The notes under the pieces: model-generated
The model's database searches: none
Told to the model about the DNA's origin: nothing
Seen by the model: only the letters and a program-made list of their open reading frames with translations
In this document: positions 1 through 18,900 of the stretch, piece by piece
How the letters are laid out: each line of letters opens with the position of its first letter
Position numbering within the stretch: position 1 is the first letter of the stretch
Made by a program: the position numbers and the translations under genes
DNA from: Ahaetulla prasina
Taxonomy: Eukaryota; Chordata; Lepidosauria; Squamata; Colubridae
Assembly: GCF_028640845.1 (NCBI RefSeq)
Contig: NC_080541.1
Span: forward strand, 162,427,502-162,491,501
DNA: 64,000 bases
Direction of reading: 5' to 3'

Positions 1-4910
<4,910 letters not shown>

Positions 4911-6630
4911 TCCAACATTTTTATACTGTTATTGTTGAATATTTTTAAAAAGACAGCCTGTTGCTACATTTTGTAATTTTGCAATTCAGCAATTCCTTTT
5001 TGCTTGGAAATAAGAGTTTGCTACTCAGTCAACCCAGTGAGTACTTGGCAGTCGCCCTCTGTGTGATCGCCAGAACTGTTGTATTCCATTCATTTAGGTT
5101 CTAATTGATGAAAATAGTGATTGGCTTGTGTAACATATGAATGTTATCAAAATGTTTAAAAGAAAACAGAAGTTTTGTCACGAGTAATGGCATGGAGGTA
5201 TGCAGCATGTTACATTGCTTCTTCATGGAAGCCTTTGAAAATGTACATTATGCAAAAATGCTAATGCTGTTTTTGCTGCAAGAGCCATACAAATATTCCT
5301 ATTTGAGGCTTAGATATGGATCTGTAACCTTCAAAATTCAGTTACCCGCGTAACTTGAGTAGGGTATGTCTGAACTCATCTTAAAAGTGGAAAAGTTTAT
5401 ATCATATTATGGATACTTGCTATTCATAGGAAAAAATTACTATAAAGCATTTTGTTGCGGAACTCACTCGTTCTTTATGTTGCAGCCTATTTCTTTTTGT
5501 ATATTGTGTATTTGTAAACTTGTCTCCTATATGCTTGATGCCACCTAGCCTCCATCACATGTATAGAGCCGAGACCTCTGCTAGTCATTCATCCCTAGGA
5601 CATTATTTGATGTTTTCGTTTATTTACTTCCCTTTAAATGGAAAGCTAAGGAAATCATCTCTTTAAAATTTTCATTTGGGGGAAGAATGTTGAATTAGGA
5701 TATTTGGGCCATGGCCAAATGCCAATGGTCGCTCCTTCTACTATGAAGGGAAATTTCCAAATGAAACAGTCAAATAACTTTGAATTTTTTTTATATACAG
5801 CAGGTGTTCTGAATCTTGTGCAGAATGCAGGATTTTTATACACCTGTCTTTTTATATGTGAGCCAAATAGTAGGTAAATGGAAAAGCATTATGTCAATAT
5901 TGAAGTGATACACCTCATGCCTGATAATATTTTTAGTAAACGTCATGAGACAAACCAACGAATTAAGCAGCTAGCCAGAGAAGTGACCTGTGTGTATCTT
6001 TTATTCTGAACTGCAAAGCCCCTTTTGCACAAGGATGTTGTCACAGATAAAATATGATACAATACATTATTCAACAATAATGTATGTATTTTACTTGTAG
6101 TTTATAAAGGAAATAGTCAGAACTTTACAGATTTGGAAAGCTCTTGAGCTGGATCCAGATTTAATCACTATTAAAGAAAGGCGCTTGATTTCATTGGCCA
6201 ATTCTAAGTAGACTTAACCCAATCGGTTGAATCTAAATAAACCTGATCCCTTCTATATTTTTAGTTGAAGGAAAATGGCAATATGCATATACATGGAAAG
6301 TAGCCATGATACTGGATTTACCAGATTGTCCTTTTCGCTATCAATTTACAAGTCTTTTTTAGGTTAAAAAAAATAAAATAAGGGGCATTCTTCTTTAGAA
6401 GGAAGCTATTCTTTCTTAAAATAAAATATTGCATTTACAGAGTAATTCAGGATTTGCAATAATGTAAAATGTAATTTTAATCCTAACTCATCTTTCAAAT
6501 TGCCTGTTCTTTTATGTTATCTATAAATATTCCATATGCACTTTGTTATTCTTTATTAAAGATGATTTTATCCAGAAATGTTCGTTTTTTTAAAAAAATG
6601 TTCCAAATAAAGACTTTGTGCTCAAGCCTA
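4911..6630 (+). other. JAK1: JAK1 3' UTR
   Basis: About 1.7 kb of AT-rich, repeat-free sequence follows the stop codon and ends shortly after an AATAAA. Absence of repeats here, against dense repeats on both sides, supports UTR constraint. The 3' boundary is inferred from the poly(A) signal. Confidence 0.65.
6606..6611 (+). terminator. JAK1: JAK1 poly(A) signal
   Basis: Canonical AATAAA followed within 10-20 nt by GT-rich ACTTTGTGCTC, a typical cleavage context. Another AATAAA-like site (ctaaataaacc, near 6235) lies upstream and could give a shorter UTR. Confidence 0.7.
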
Positions 6631-7031
6631 TACTCCACATGCTTTGAAGTGATTGGTCCATCTCAGTTGGCCATTTTTGTGTTTTGTCATCTTCATGTCC
6701 ATTTCCCTGATAGCTGTTCATTTTATTCATTTATTTGTTATACAGTATTTATAAACCCTCCCCCCCCAATCATGACTCACTGGGCTACGTGTAACAAGGT
6801 CAGAAAGAAAGAACACACACAAAAAGATTGATTATTCATGCATATCAACTTGAAATTGGTTAACCTTAGCCAAAAGCAGTGTAGGATTTTTTTAAAAAAA
6901 AGGTTTTCATAGAAGCCACTGGGATAAGAGTGCTGCATGCACTATTTCATAAAGAATTGTTGGATATGAAAAAGTTGGTATGTTACTGGATACATGCTGG
7001 AAATTCAGTCTAGTTCTACTGAATTAGTTCT

Positions 7032-7265
7032 ATGGCACGATGGCTCAGTGATTAAGACACTAGGCTTGTTGGCTAAGCACCCATCCGTGCGCTATATCCT
7101 GCCAACCTAGCAGTTTGAAAACATCTAAATGCAAGTAGATAAATAGGTACCCCTTCAGTGGGAAGGTAACAGTGCACTATAATGCCATGTTGTCCACATG
7201 ACCGCAGAAACATCTTTGGACAGTACTGGCCCAATGGCCCTTGAAATGGAGATAAGCATACCTTG
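7032..7265 (+). mobile_element. Decayed tRNA-derived SINE
   Basis: Starts with an A-box-like stretch (gatggctcagtgattaagac) and runs through gtgggaaggtaacagtgcactataatgcc and gaaatggagataagca, matching the SINE at 26334-26662 in order. Diverged, without a clear tail or TSD. Confidence 0.65.
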
Positions 7266-7551
7266 GAAATGACTGGTGAAGTAATCTGCAGGGACTCTTA
7301 TTTTACCTACTACAGGACTTCACTTCCCATAAGGTATACAAAGAAGCCTTTTATAAAGCTGCTCACCATCAAAGAAGTGCAGTATTGTTTGAGCTTGTAT
7401 GGGCAAATGAATGAGACACTTTTTTTTTTTTTTGCATTTCTACTGGGTTTTTTTTTTCTATTCAAGTTTAGCACATGTTTAGAAAATTGCAATTTGAGGG
7501 CATGCACAAAATAATTATTCATGCTGCTTTGATCTATCAATAAAACTATAG

Positions 7552-8195
7552 CAGCAATATCAAACTCAAGGCCCGTTGGCCAGATCTGGCCTGTGAAATG
7601 ATTAGGTCTGGCTCATGGGGCTGATCTACAACCTGGTAGTACAGGAGACTCTGAGCGAGTGTGGGCCTGGTGTCCCTGGGGACTGTTTAGCCCCACAGGC
7701 TGGCTACTTTCTGAGCATTTCCCTTTGACCCAGGACACCGGTGCTCTCACGCTTGCCGACTCCTGTGCGCATGCCCAGGGGGCGGGGCCTAGACATGATC
7801 CCTGAGCTCCAACAGGAGCTCGAGGTAAGCACAGCCGGGAGCCCCCTTGGGGAAGCAGGGCTGGGCTTGGCTGGGCTGTGGGGTCCTGGTGCCCTGGGAG
7901 CTTGAGGGCCAACTGAGTGCTTCCCTGTGCGCCACCATGCGGTGGTCCTTCGCTTGGCCTGAGAAGGATGGCAAGGCTCCTCTGGAGGACAACGATTTGG
8001 CACTCACCCTAGTCTTGCCGCCTTCTGCTGGAGACACTGGATCCCCCCAGTCCTGCCTGGGCCACCACAGGTGCCCCCCGCACCATGAGTGACGTTGAAC
8101 TGGACATATCCCCTCTTAGCCATGCGCCACCCGGCACCCCAAGGTCAACCACAACCCTGATGTGGCCCTCAATGAGATCGAGTTTGACACCCTTG
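7552..8195. mobile_element. 644-bp GC-rich hAT MITE with perfect TSD
   Basis: Bounded by identical 8-bp AACTATAG at 7544-7551 and 8196-8203. Ends cagcaatatcaaactc / gagtttgacacccttg are imperfect inverted repeats of the GTGTCAAACTC type. The interior (7640-8150) is strikingly GC-rich compared with the AT-rich flank and opens several chance reading frames on both strands, none resembling a transposase. It sits between the JAK1 and RAVER2 3' ends. Confidence 0.8.
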
Positions 8196-8239
8196 AACTA
8201 TAGTATTAAAGTCCTGGACAAAGCCATACAGAAATACAG

Positions 8240-9770
8240 ATTTATTTAGTCACTGAACTTTCTTGCTCCCTTCCGTTCCCTACTATAGGCATACATTTAA
8301 GGAGGTTCACTTTGTAAACCATCTAAAGGACTATAACTTGAAGATATAATCAGGCAATACAATCTTATCATAATTGCTTATTTCCTAAATTTCTGTAACA
8401 TTATTGCAAGTAAAAAAAGTTGATTGCCAAATGTGTACATTCTTCAGCTGATTTAACATCTTCCTATATGAGCGACATGGACTAAACTATATAGGCTTGT
8501 AAGAATATTTACTTGCCCGTTTATTTATCAAGAACGTGACTGGTCAAAAGGTAACGGAAATGTAATGAGACCAATACATAACTATAGTGGGTCCAATTAA
8601 GGTTGCACTCTAAGTGCTGCCAGAAGTAGCTTCCTTCTTCCAGAAGCATACAACCAAAACCTTTTGTTTAGTGTCAAAATATGACAGGTCTAATTCTACA
8701 GAACAGCTGCTTGTGGCAATTAAGCTGCTATTGAAATCAGTGACACAACCCCAATAAACATTTCAATCAGATTTAAATACGTTTAGTTTTATGAATAAAG
8801 CCATATTACAGTCAAATTACAGTTCTCAATTCTGTGGGCACACGGTGGTAAATAAGCCTGTTTCAAACACATTTTCACTCACAAGAAAAGTAGACCAGTT
8901 AGAAATAAAAGATAGCATATCAACAGAAGTGTTTCATATATGTACAAAGTATTACTTCTGGGGAGTGTCCCCACAAATTGTCAAAAAAGTGTAACAAAAA
9001 AGAGTTTCCAAGTTGGAACTGAGATAAATCAGGTGTCTGCAAGAACCATCTGGAAAGCATATTCTTTTAATTAAATGCAAGTGACTGTAATAAATTGAGC
9101 TCCAACTGGATATTAAATATATATTCATACACACTACATTTGAAAATGTGTTTAAATATTGTCTCTAGATTTAGAACTTATATTCCTAAAGGCCAGCATC
9201 TATAAACATAAATCTAGTATCAATCCTTCAGTTCCACAGAAACTTTGTCATAACATACTTTATATTTCAACAACGCTCTTTTCAATAAAACATGTGTATC
9301 TTAACATTTTCCTAACTTACTGCTAGGAGAGTAGTTACATTTGAAATCTAAACCCAATCATCTCAATAATAGTGTATTATTATTATTGTGAAACAGAATT
9401 ATAACAAATCCTCTTCAATCAAGGACTTTGAGTCATCTAAGAGACTTCTTGTAACTTCACTGACTATTATTGCTTTTTAAGGGTATCGGTGCCATTTCTA
9501 AACAAGGCATTAGGAAGGTTCCATTATTTCATTGTTTTGAGAGTAGCTCTCACACCATAACATTGCTGTTCTTCTAAAACACGTTACTGTCAGCCCAAAT
9601 AACAACAACAAAATTAATCCGGAAGACAAAGAGCCTCTTCCCCATACCATTTTTCCTTATCAAAACTAATTTCTGCAATACTATTGCACATGTTATCTAC
9701 AATATATATATTAAAAGATAACAGTGGCAAGAATGCCACAAGTGATTTTGATTTCAGTTAGATAGAAATC
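8240..9770 (-). other. RAVER2: RAVER2 3' UTR (end inferred)
   Basis: About 1.5 kb of AT-rich, repeat-free sequence downstream of the RAVER2 stop. Candidate poly(A) signals on the minus strand (TTTATT on plus) are at 8241-8246 and 8520-8525, and an ATTAAA variant is at 9066-9071. I cannot tell which is used. Confidence 0.55.
8241..8246 (-). terminator. RAVER2: Candidate RAVER2 distal poly(A) signal
   Basis: AATAAA on the minus strand, the most distal one before the hAT MITE. If used, the two genes end about 1.6 kb apart. Confidence 0.4.
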
Positions 9771-9917
9771 TTAATAGACACGCTTTCTTTTAAGGTACAG
9801 TTCTGTATAATGCATTCCGGAGCCCTGAGTATGTGGGCCAACATATTCCACTGGACTGTCTTCTGGATTTGTGATGAGGTATGAAGAGCTCCGCTTTTCA
9901 TTTTTTACTGGAGTCAT
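9771..9917 (-). CDS. RAVER2: RAVER2 exon 14 (terminal)
   Basis: Acceptor CCTTAG before 9917. 49 codons: [15 protein letters not shown], then [14 protein letters not shown], then YLKRKRVY and TAA (9773-9771). The NEKR.SSYLI and YLK.KRVY blocks match the RAVER2 C-terminus well. The basic tail could act as a nuclear localisation signal (inference). Confidence 0.93.
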   Translation of the reverse strand: MTPVKNEKRSSSYLITNPEDSPVEYVGPHTQGSGMHYTELYLKRKRVY

Positions 9918-12900
9918 CTAAGGATCATAAAAAGTCAATTATAGTAATGTGCAGCCCTTAAAGAATGCTGAATTTGACATTTGATAAACTCTAACCATGA
10001 TTCACACAAGAAAGTGATCTTAACAGATATAAATAGTTGGTTCCAGAGCTTTATTCCCTGAATTATGTATTCCTGGATGGAATTGTATGAACTATTCCTT
10101 CTGGTAGAAAATGAAATCTATATGCAACTTCCAGAACATTGGCACTTCAAGGATCTGCTAATTTTTTTTAGACCAGGACTACACAAGTAAAAATCTAGTG
10201 TAGGATTCTGCTGACACCAGGAGACATAAATTGGTTCCAATTTTATGATTACTCTGAAAAGTTCCATTACAAAATAATGAAGACAAATAGCATTCACAGC
10301 AACTCTAATAAATTAGCACTATCTCAGAACTCTTAATTGTAGCGCAAGATCTCAACTGAGAATACACATCTGTTCAAAATGTAGTAATGAAAATTTTTTA
10401 CAAATTTTATTTGCGACTTATCCTTCAATACATCTTAACATGATATAGGACTTTGGAAACTCTGGATTGTAGCTACCGGTACTTAAATGTTGGTTATGTT
10501 TGATGCATTCCATAGCTTTAGGCTCCAGCAGAAATATTTTTACCTTTAGGGGATTTTGAGGTGTAAAAGGCAAGACGCTTGGATGGAAGAATCCTTGAGC
10601 TGCAGCATAATATGAAGGCATAACCTGTAAATAGGTACCATAATCACCATAAACTCCTCCATTGGATTCCTACAGAACAGAAAAATAAAACTGTGTGTTG
10701 GGAAACTGATAACCAATTAATAAATTAAATTACTGCAAGAAATTAATAACATAAATTTTCAGAAAGAGAAGTAAATTCTGGTATAATACTTAAAGAATGC
10801 AGTAGAAGAGATTGTTGTCTTAAGTTTCTCTAGATTCTAAAGTTCACTAGTTAACCTGGCTCCCATTGCTACAAACTAATTCGTTATAGCACTGTTGTAA
10901 AGATGAAGTAACTACATATAGTAGGCACTACCTTATATTCCCACTTGATAACTCGTGATCTCTGTCTTCATTGGGGCTTTTTTTCCATATATACCATAAG
11001 CATGTGCCATTTCTTCTCCCTTCATGGCAGGAGGGGAGAGTCTTGGTGAAGACTCCTCTTCTTCCTCAGCTGATCTATTCCTATGGAACTGCCTGCCACT
11101 TTGCTGGGGATGGGGGAGCAAAGGGAACTCTGAACCCCAAGGAAACCTGCACCCCATTCCTTTTCCTTCCAGTGAGGAACACGGTTCAACTTTCACCAGT
11201 ACCGTCCAGCCAACCCTGCCTCACCAGCAGGCATCTCTGTCACTCCCTCTTCCTTTCTCTTTTGTCATATAATATAGATTTGTGTCATTTGCCCTACCCT
11301 CAGGAGAGTCCCAAACGAAAGCTTCCTCCTCCTCCTCACCAAGGAATGCCTACGTTTTGCTGGGGAGTGGGGTGGGGTGGGGAAGGCAACTATGGACCAC
11401 AAGGAAAACTTCACCCTTTTACTCCACTCTGCCCCCAAGGGCACCTTCATTCCAGGAAGGAATAGGACTCATCCATCATCCATAGTGTCCCTTAGCCAAC
11501 TCTATCTTGCCAGCAAATATCTGAATCACTCTTATTTTTCCTCAGAGCTTTCAAGCTTCAGTTCCAAAGGAGCCAATGGCTGCTCACCTGTTCAGCCTTG
11601 CTGACAGATGAATGGGTGCAAAGGCCAGAGGAAGGCAGGAAAGTGGGCGGACATACATTTATCCCATTTTCCCTTGCACCTTGGAACCTATGGGTTTCTG
11701 GGAAGTGTAATCAAAAGGCAGCTGCAACCTTGCCAAATTTCAGTCCCAGGGGAGTCAAAGATCCTGGATTTCGGATGTATTCTGTTAGTTAGCCCATTTG
11801 AGGTACATTGATTCAAAACATGTTTGTTTCTTAAGCATGAACTGTTTCACCCAAATGAAGGGGTATAACTTATGAGAGTTTTAATGGTGTATAGCTAGGA
11901 AAACCACAATACAAAATAAAGTCTAGGTGACAGAAATATACTGTATGTAAACTCCAAAAGCAAAGCTTTTCCAGGAATCTGTCGCAACACGTTTCACTAG
12001 AAAGCTATTCATTCTTAATTACAGCCCGACTTTGGAATTTCAATTCACTCTGCAAGGGATTAGCCCTGAGTTTCTGGAAGCTGTAAGTCATGCAAAATTG
12101 GCACAGAAGCTACTAACTGGTGCCTGGTATCTGATCCCTGATCAACAATGTGAATGTAGAATAAGCTCAAATTCTAGACAAGTGCATTTTATCCCATCCC
12201 TACTGCAAAAAACATTCCCCGTAGACTCTACTCTGCTACTCTTTGCACAATCCCTTACAAGAAGATGGGAAATGTTGCCCAGGGCAGAACTGTTGCTGTT
12301 GCTGCTTCATAGGAAAAAACCAGATATTTAATTCCTTGATTTTTTGGGTAGGATTGGGGAAGGGTTCAGTCTGAAGCCCTGGAGAGTAGCGACTGTAGCC
12401 AATATAGAGCTAAATGGACAATTTGATATAAGGCAGTTTTCTGATAAATCATGTGAGAAATTCAATGAAGCATGAAAAAGACCCAACAGTGCACATAAAT
12501 GAGAAAATGAAAACACAGGTTTGCAACTTGAAATGTTATTTATGGATAAATTATAATAGTACACAGCTTTGCTTCCCACCTCACACCCTGGGGAAAAAAC
12601 TCCTCTCAATTAAAAAATTTTCTAGACTACAGCAAAAATTATGCAGTTGGCAGAAGCAATGAATTTACTCCTGACTGCCCACCAAATTCGGAAGCCAATT
12701 CTGAATAATTTCCTATCACCCAAAGAGAAGCAGGTGGAAATGTGGCAAGGGATATGGCTCTGCCAGACTCCAATTGTTGTCGACTCCTATGGAATATTTG
12801 GTCCAGGTGAATTTGGTTGTAATAGGAAGAAAAAAAATAACAATGGACTGTTTCTTTGAGCACATATAAAATCAGAAAATGAAAATAACAAAACTATATC

Positions 12901-15900
12901 TAATTTTTAAAAGAAAGATACTATAATTGACAAATTGTTACTTATATATATTTCATTAATAAATTATCAGCACATAAAATCCTGCTACATTCCATGAGTC
13001 TCATAGCTGAAATAGTCTTTTTTTTTCTTTTTTAAAATTCAAGTCAGGAAAAAGCCAACAAATTTGCAAATTGGCATTTCTTGGCGTACAGATATCCTTA
13101 GGGTGTTGAAAGACTTTTTCAATGATGTAACAAAATGATAAATAATAAGTTTCCTGGATGCGCCCCAGAAATATCATTTATTTTCATGTGGTAGAAATAA
13201 ACTCTGATCCAAACACATTGAAGAAATGAACACCTTTAATAAGATAACTGTAAAAGAGAAAAGTATCATCTTTATCTCCTAAAATGAAAAGCAGGATATT
13301 AACCCAGCAAATAAACAAATGAAACAAACTTACGTCTGGGCCACTGTTTTCTAAGTCTCCTACTTTAGTTTGAATGCTATGGTATGCCTGAGCATACTGC
13401 TGATACCACTGCTGGACTGAATCCTACAAAAGGTAAAAGCATTATTATTTATTTTTCATAATTATTATTTTGCCAATTGTTTGACACCAAGTTTAGCTAC
13501 CCCAATTTTTATAACTTCAGTGTTGTTTCATTTTAAGCAAAAAGCAATATTTAAATTACATTTCATATAAAACAATACATAATCAAACTGTAGCCACAAA
13601 TTCTTTTTTCACCAAATGGTATCAAACTTCCAATATAACTTTCAAGTCTGCCAGGCTATTTGCAAGCCATTCTCTAGGGGCTTTGCTAACTAGAGTACTA
13701 GCTTCAATTTATAGTACAGTATAGTGGTTAAGATTAGAAATTGGGGGACCATGCTTTCTAGTCCTGCCTTGGTGTCTGCGGGCCAGTCTCTATCTCTCAG
13801 CCCAGAAAGGAAGCAATGGCAAATCACTTCTGAAAAATCTTGCCAAGAAAACTTCAGGGATTTATCCAAAAGGTCTCCAGGAACCAGACCCTACTGAATG
13901 GAAAACAAACAATTTTTCCACTAAGGAAAGAGTTTGCTTGATCTGTTTTTATGGTTAATGTTATGCCTTTTTTATCCTGTATTAAAATTGGTCCTTAATA
14001 CAATGTTCTATTTGATTCATTATACCAGGTATTTCCTAAGCGGCAGGTTATGAGTTACTTTATAGACTCAGCAATTTGTGCTTTTTAATAATATCACATA
14101 ATACAAATACCTGTTGTGTGTTTGAGAGGTGGTTTGGGAATCTTGGCTAGCTCATAGGTCAAAGGAGAAGGCTCTCCAACAAATTTAAAATATCCAGAAT
14201 CTGAAATCAGTGGCCTAAGTCAGGGGTCAGCAACCTGTGGCTCTGGAGCCGCATGTGGCTCTTTTAACCATCTGCTGCAGCTCCCTGTCACTCAAAATAT
14301 ATGTCACAATTGCCAATGTGCAACACCTGCCGGCACACAATTTATTGAGATTTTCAACCTCCGGTAGGCCAACCATAGATAAATCCAAGAAAAGAAAAGT
14401 TTCAGAAGAAAATGGGATGTTTAATTCAACTACATATGCTACTTTTGTGGCCGCTCAAGAAATAGTCAGGCATGGGAAGGAATTTGTGGCTCTCTGTGTT
14501 TTCTTTTCTGTGGGAAATGGGTCCAAATGGCTCTTTGAGTGTTTAAGGTTGCAGACCCCTGGCCTAGGTCAAATAAGAGTGTGCCTTCCCTGGGTTTCTC
14601 TTGGGATTAGAAGATAATTTCAAATATCATCCCACCAAATCAGTTCCTTTTACCAATGCATGCCATAGCTATATTACACATCAGTGACAGAAAATTGTAG
14701 AAGCAATGATGATTGTAGCTGTAGAGCTGATTCCAGGGGTGCTAATAGCAGTACCACCCCACTTGAAGACCATCTGCCTCTTTGTGCTTCTAAATCATAC
14801 AAAAGAGTTTCTTATAGCTGTTGGCAATGGGATTTCGAATCTGTATAAATTACCTGCACACTTTGTTTCTTCTTCTATACAACCTATTGTGCTGTTAAAT
14901 TAACAGCTAATAGCTCTTGACAAGTAAAAGAAATAGGCACACTATACCAAGTATGACCTCCAATTTTCAGGTCATTTCATTTCTTATTCGCATGAATTCA
15001 CTATCAGCATTCTTTTGAAACTTAGTACCATATGGTTACAGTATGTTTTTTCCCCAGGACAACAATATCACTATTTATTTGTATTCCAGTCCTTAGCACT
15101 GGAAATCTGACTTGTTCCGCAAATCTTGCTGATTGATGGTTCTCAATTATCATCAGTCTGGAGAACTAATGCTAGTCTTCATAAGAAGAGTGCATTGTTC
15201 CCAGCTGCAGTGGCATTATATATCTCTCACATACCTGTGTGTAATCGCTGTATTGTCGTGAATAGTTAAAAGAGTTTTCCACTGCATGCTGTGATATGTT
15301 TCCCTGAGCATTTACACTGTTGATTGAGTTACTTGCAGCTACAGATTGTGGCTTAGTATTATTAGCTTTGTTGGGGACTGCTCCTTAAAAGAAGAAATTA
15401 CAAATTTATTAATAATTATAACAAGGTATAAGTAGTTTTAAACCTTCCTCCAAAGGCCCTTAGAGTGGTACACAATTTCTATATGTACAAAGTACAATAT
15501 TAAACAAATTCATAGAACTATTCTTTTAAAAACAAAATAAAATAAGGCACTATTTAGCATACAGTGATGCTTTGGTATTTGGCTGCTTCAAAACTTGTCA
15601 AATTGGGTTTCAGATGCATTTTGAAACAAAAGTGTTGCCCCAGTATTCATTGTTTGTTAGGTGTGATTAGAAAAGAGGGACAACTGTGGAGAATGGACAG
15701 GAAGTCAGCCATGCCGGGAAAGTTGCTGCAAAAGGAAGAGGGTGATAGTGCAAGAGAGGGAGGACAGGAAGTCGGCTATGCTGGAAAGGTTGCTGACCTA
15801 GGAAAAGGAACAGACAGGAAGTGAACAAAGGGTCACATGGTCAATCACGTGGTTTGTTTGGCACACGTGATTTTTAGTATTCATTGAGCCTTCTGGAACC

Positions 15901-18900
15901 AATTAACAATGAGTATCGAGTAAATTACCACTGTAATTTAAAGGACTTAATCTTAGCTGCACTCTCTCAGCCCTATTCTGGGAATTGTAAAACAGACATC
16001 TGCCAACCTATACTGGACATATATGGTAGATTGTGATCCATGCTCTTCAATAAGGCACCATCTTAATGAGCCATGGTGGCGCAGTGCTTAAGAGTATAGT
16101 ACTGCAGGCTACTTCTGCTGACTGCAGTTGGGCAGTTCAAATCTCACCAGGCTCAAGGTTGACTCAGCCTTCCATCCTTCCGAGGTGGGTAAAATGAGGA
16201 TCCAGATTGTTGGGGGCAATGTGCTGACTCTGTAAACCACTTAGAGAGGGCTGTAAAGCACCATGAAGCGGAATATAAGTCTAAGTGCTATTGCTATTGC
16301 TATTGCTATTGCTATCGCTATCCTGTAGTGGATTGTCTGATAATCAGCAGCAGCAGAAACAACAGCAGATTTTTTTATTGTAAACTCTTCTTAAAGGCAA
16401 CTTCCAGATTTAAATTATATCAAACAATATAACTATATTATCTGCAAGTATCTTTAGCCCCTCCCTGCTTACCTGAAAGACACACAGAAGGCAGAACACT
16501 TGCCAAGTTCAAGTAGGGATTTGTGCTGAGGTGTATTTCCTTAGGAGGTTCTCCAAGTAGAGAGGTTTGATTTTTGGAACAACTCTATAAAATAGATATA
16601 TTTCATCACATAACTGCAGCTGAAGTACAAAGTGATTTTCCATTAGAAAACTTCTCACGTCAATAACTAGAAGTATCATTACAATTTTTAACTCTTATTT
16701 ATTTATGTATAAATGTATCCACTCTTTTTAAAGGACAAGACAATAATTACCACTCCAGACCAGTGGTGAGTTGCCCCCGGTTTGGACCGGTTCTACAGAA
16801 CTGGTAGTAAAACTGGCAGGAGGCTCCGCCCACTGACCTGAACGTTATCAAAAGCATGCACAGAAGAGCACGTGCGTGAACAGAAAGAGAGCGCTCGTGC
16901 AGACACGATGCAAACCGGTAGTAAAGGTAAGTAGAACCCACCCCTGCTCCAGACACACACAAAAACCTTATCTGTGCTATAAATTTCTTATATGTACTGT
17001 TCAATCTCTTGCTTATGTATCTAAGATAGAAATAAAAGACAAACAAAAGTAAAGCATATATAGAAAAACCATGACACTCTTTTGGCTATTCTCACATATA
17101 ATATAATGCCTGTTGGATTGTTGTGATTTTTCCCCCCCCAAGACTTCATCAAACTTTAAAAGATTGAAAGCCAGAAGAGCAAACACTCTTTCAAGCTAAA
17201 TTGTTGGTATGCAACAGTTAACGAATGTCTCTTCCTTTTAGACAACAAAAATGTAGCATTCTTTTCTGTTCTACTGAATAGCAGGCTGGATATTTTCAAC
17301 TGAAGGAAACTAATCTAGGAGCCAATATGGAATATAATCCTTCCTTCTTAAAGGCAGAACGAATGACTATATAATCATCTTTACTTTAAACAACCTGAAA
17401 CCAGACTGGTAAAACCAGATTAGCCAGTTAACCTATAAGCTGAGAGACAAGTCTTTGTCCACCAAACTACTAAAAGGAAAACAGGGAAGTATATTAACTA
17501 TACTCTCTTCTGAGCTATATCAAAGCAATGTCTATATGTACAGTAAAGGGAGATAACACAAATTTGATATGGCACTAAGGTTAAGTCATGTCACATAAAA
17601 AAAGCAGAACAGGAAAGAGGAAATGGAAGCTGCCTGAAACAGTTTACATTATAAAAACTGTGAAATTATGATAATGAAAAGTATTAAAAAGCTTGCTAAG
17701 TAAAATAAGATAGGAAAAATTGATATAACGGAATAATTGGTGATTGATTGTAATTTGTTTGATTGATTTTCACCCAGAGCCATTGATATCTGGGCAGATT
17801 AATAAATTACTATGTTCACAACATGGAGTCACAGCTGCTAGTTCTTTTTTTTTTTTAATTGAAAAAGTTTTACAAAATTTTTCCCCCCTTTCCTCCCTCC
17901 CCCCCCTTTCCCCCTCCCTTCCCAGCCCCCCCTCCCCCCCCCGACTTCCCGGAACAAACACAAGGTATAGTAAAAATAAAGCAAACATATACTAAAAAAT
18001 TTTCCTTCCTAACTAAATTATAATCCTTCAATTCTCATCAATTCCTAACCTCCCCCAAAACAATCAAAAATAATACATCCTAATGATTCAAAGGCAGTCT
18101 GATAACTCTTAGTCTGATATCTGCTTTGAATATAGTCAATCCATTTTTTCCATTCACTTAAATATCTTTCTTGCGTATTGTCTTTCAAAAAGGCTGAGAT
18201 TTTTGCCATCTCAGCCAAATTGGCAACTTTCAATATCCATTCTCCTATTGTAGGTATTTCTTTTTTCTTCCAATACTGTCCTATTAGTAAACTTGCCGCT
18301 GTTATTAAATTTAAAATCAACTTAGTCTCAATTACTGTACAGTCCGTGATAATTCCCAGCAAAAAAATTTGCGGCAGGAACTCAGCTGCTAGTTCTTTAA
18401 TTGGGGTGGCTCTTCATATGCATCAAGTTCTTCCCAATAATAATTTTTTTTTTAATAAAAAGTTTTATTTTTACAATCATATCAAATAATTCATCCAATG
18501 TACAGTTATATACAATTAGTCGGGCTTGCCCAGTCACCACCCCCCTTTTTAACACTCTTCCCTCTTCTACCTTCTTTTACTTTCCAAACCTTCCTCTCCT
18601 TCTCTTATCTACATCCGCTCCTCCCTCCACCCTACACCTTCCTTCTCCCTCTACTATCCCTCTTCCTTCCTCTTCTCCTCTTTCCTACCTCCTACTCTCT
18701 CTTTTCTCCCTCCTCACCGTTCTAAAATGGTAACTATGCAGACCCGACCCTACATTAATTATATTTCTTCAATAATCCCTGTACATTAACCATCACTCCA
18801 TCTCTACCAAACCCCCAATTCCCTCCCCTTACCCCCACCCCCACCCCGACTTCCCAGAACAAAATGCAGGGTATCAAAACTAACAATCATAATCCAAAAT

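Noticed and set aside
7613..8092. Several 80-100 codon ORFs on both strands
   Set aside because: They lie inside the GC-rich hAT MITE bounded by AACTATAG duplications.
10971..11465. 164-codon plus-strand ORF and several overlapping frames
   Set aside because: Falls in the GC-rich tandem duplication inside a RAVER2 intron; no splice signals, no domain, and competing frames on both strands.
18401..18733. 110-codon Ser/Leu/Pro/Phe-rich ORF
   Set aside because: Plus-strand translation of the antisense of an L1 3' UTR pyrimidine tract.
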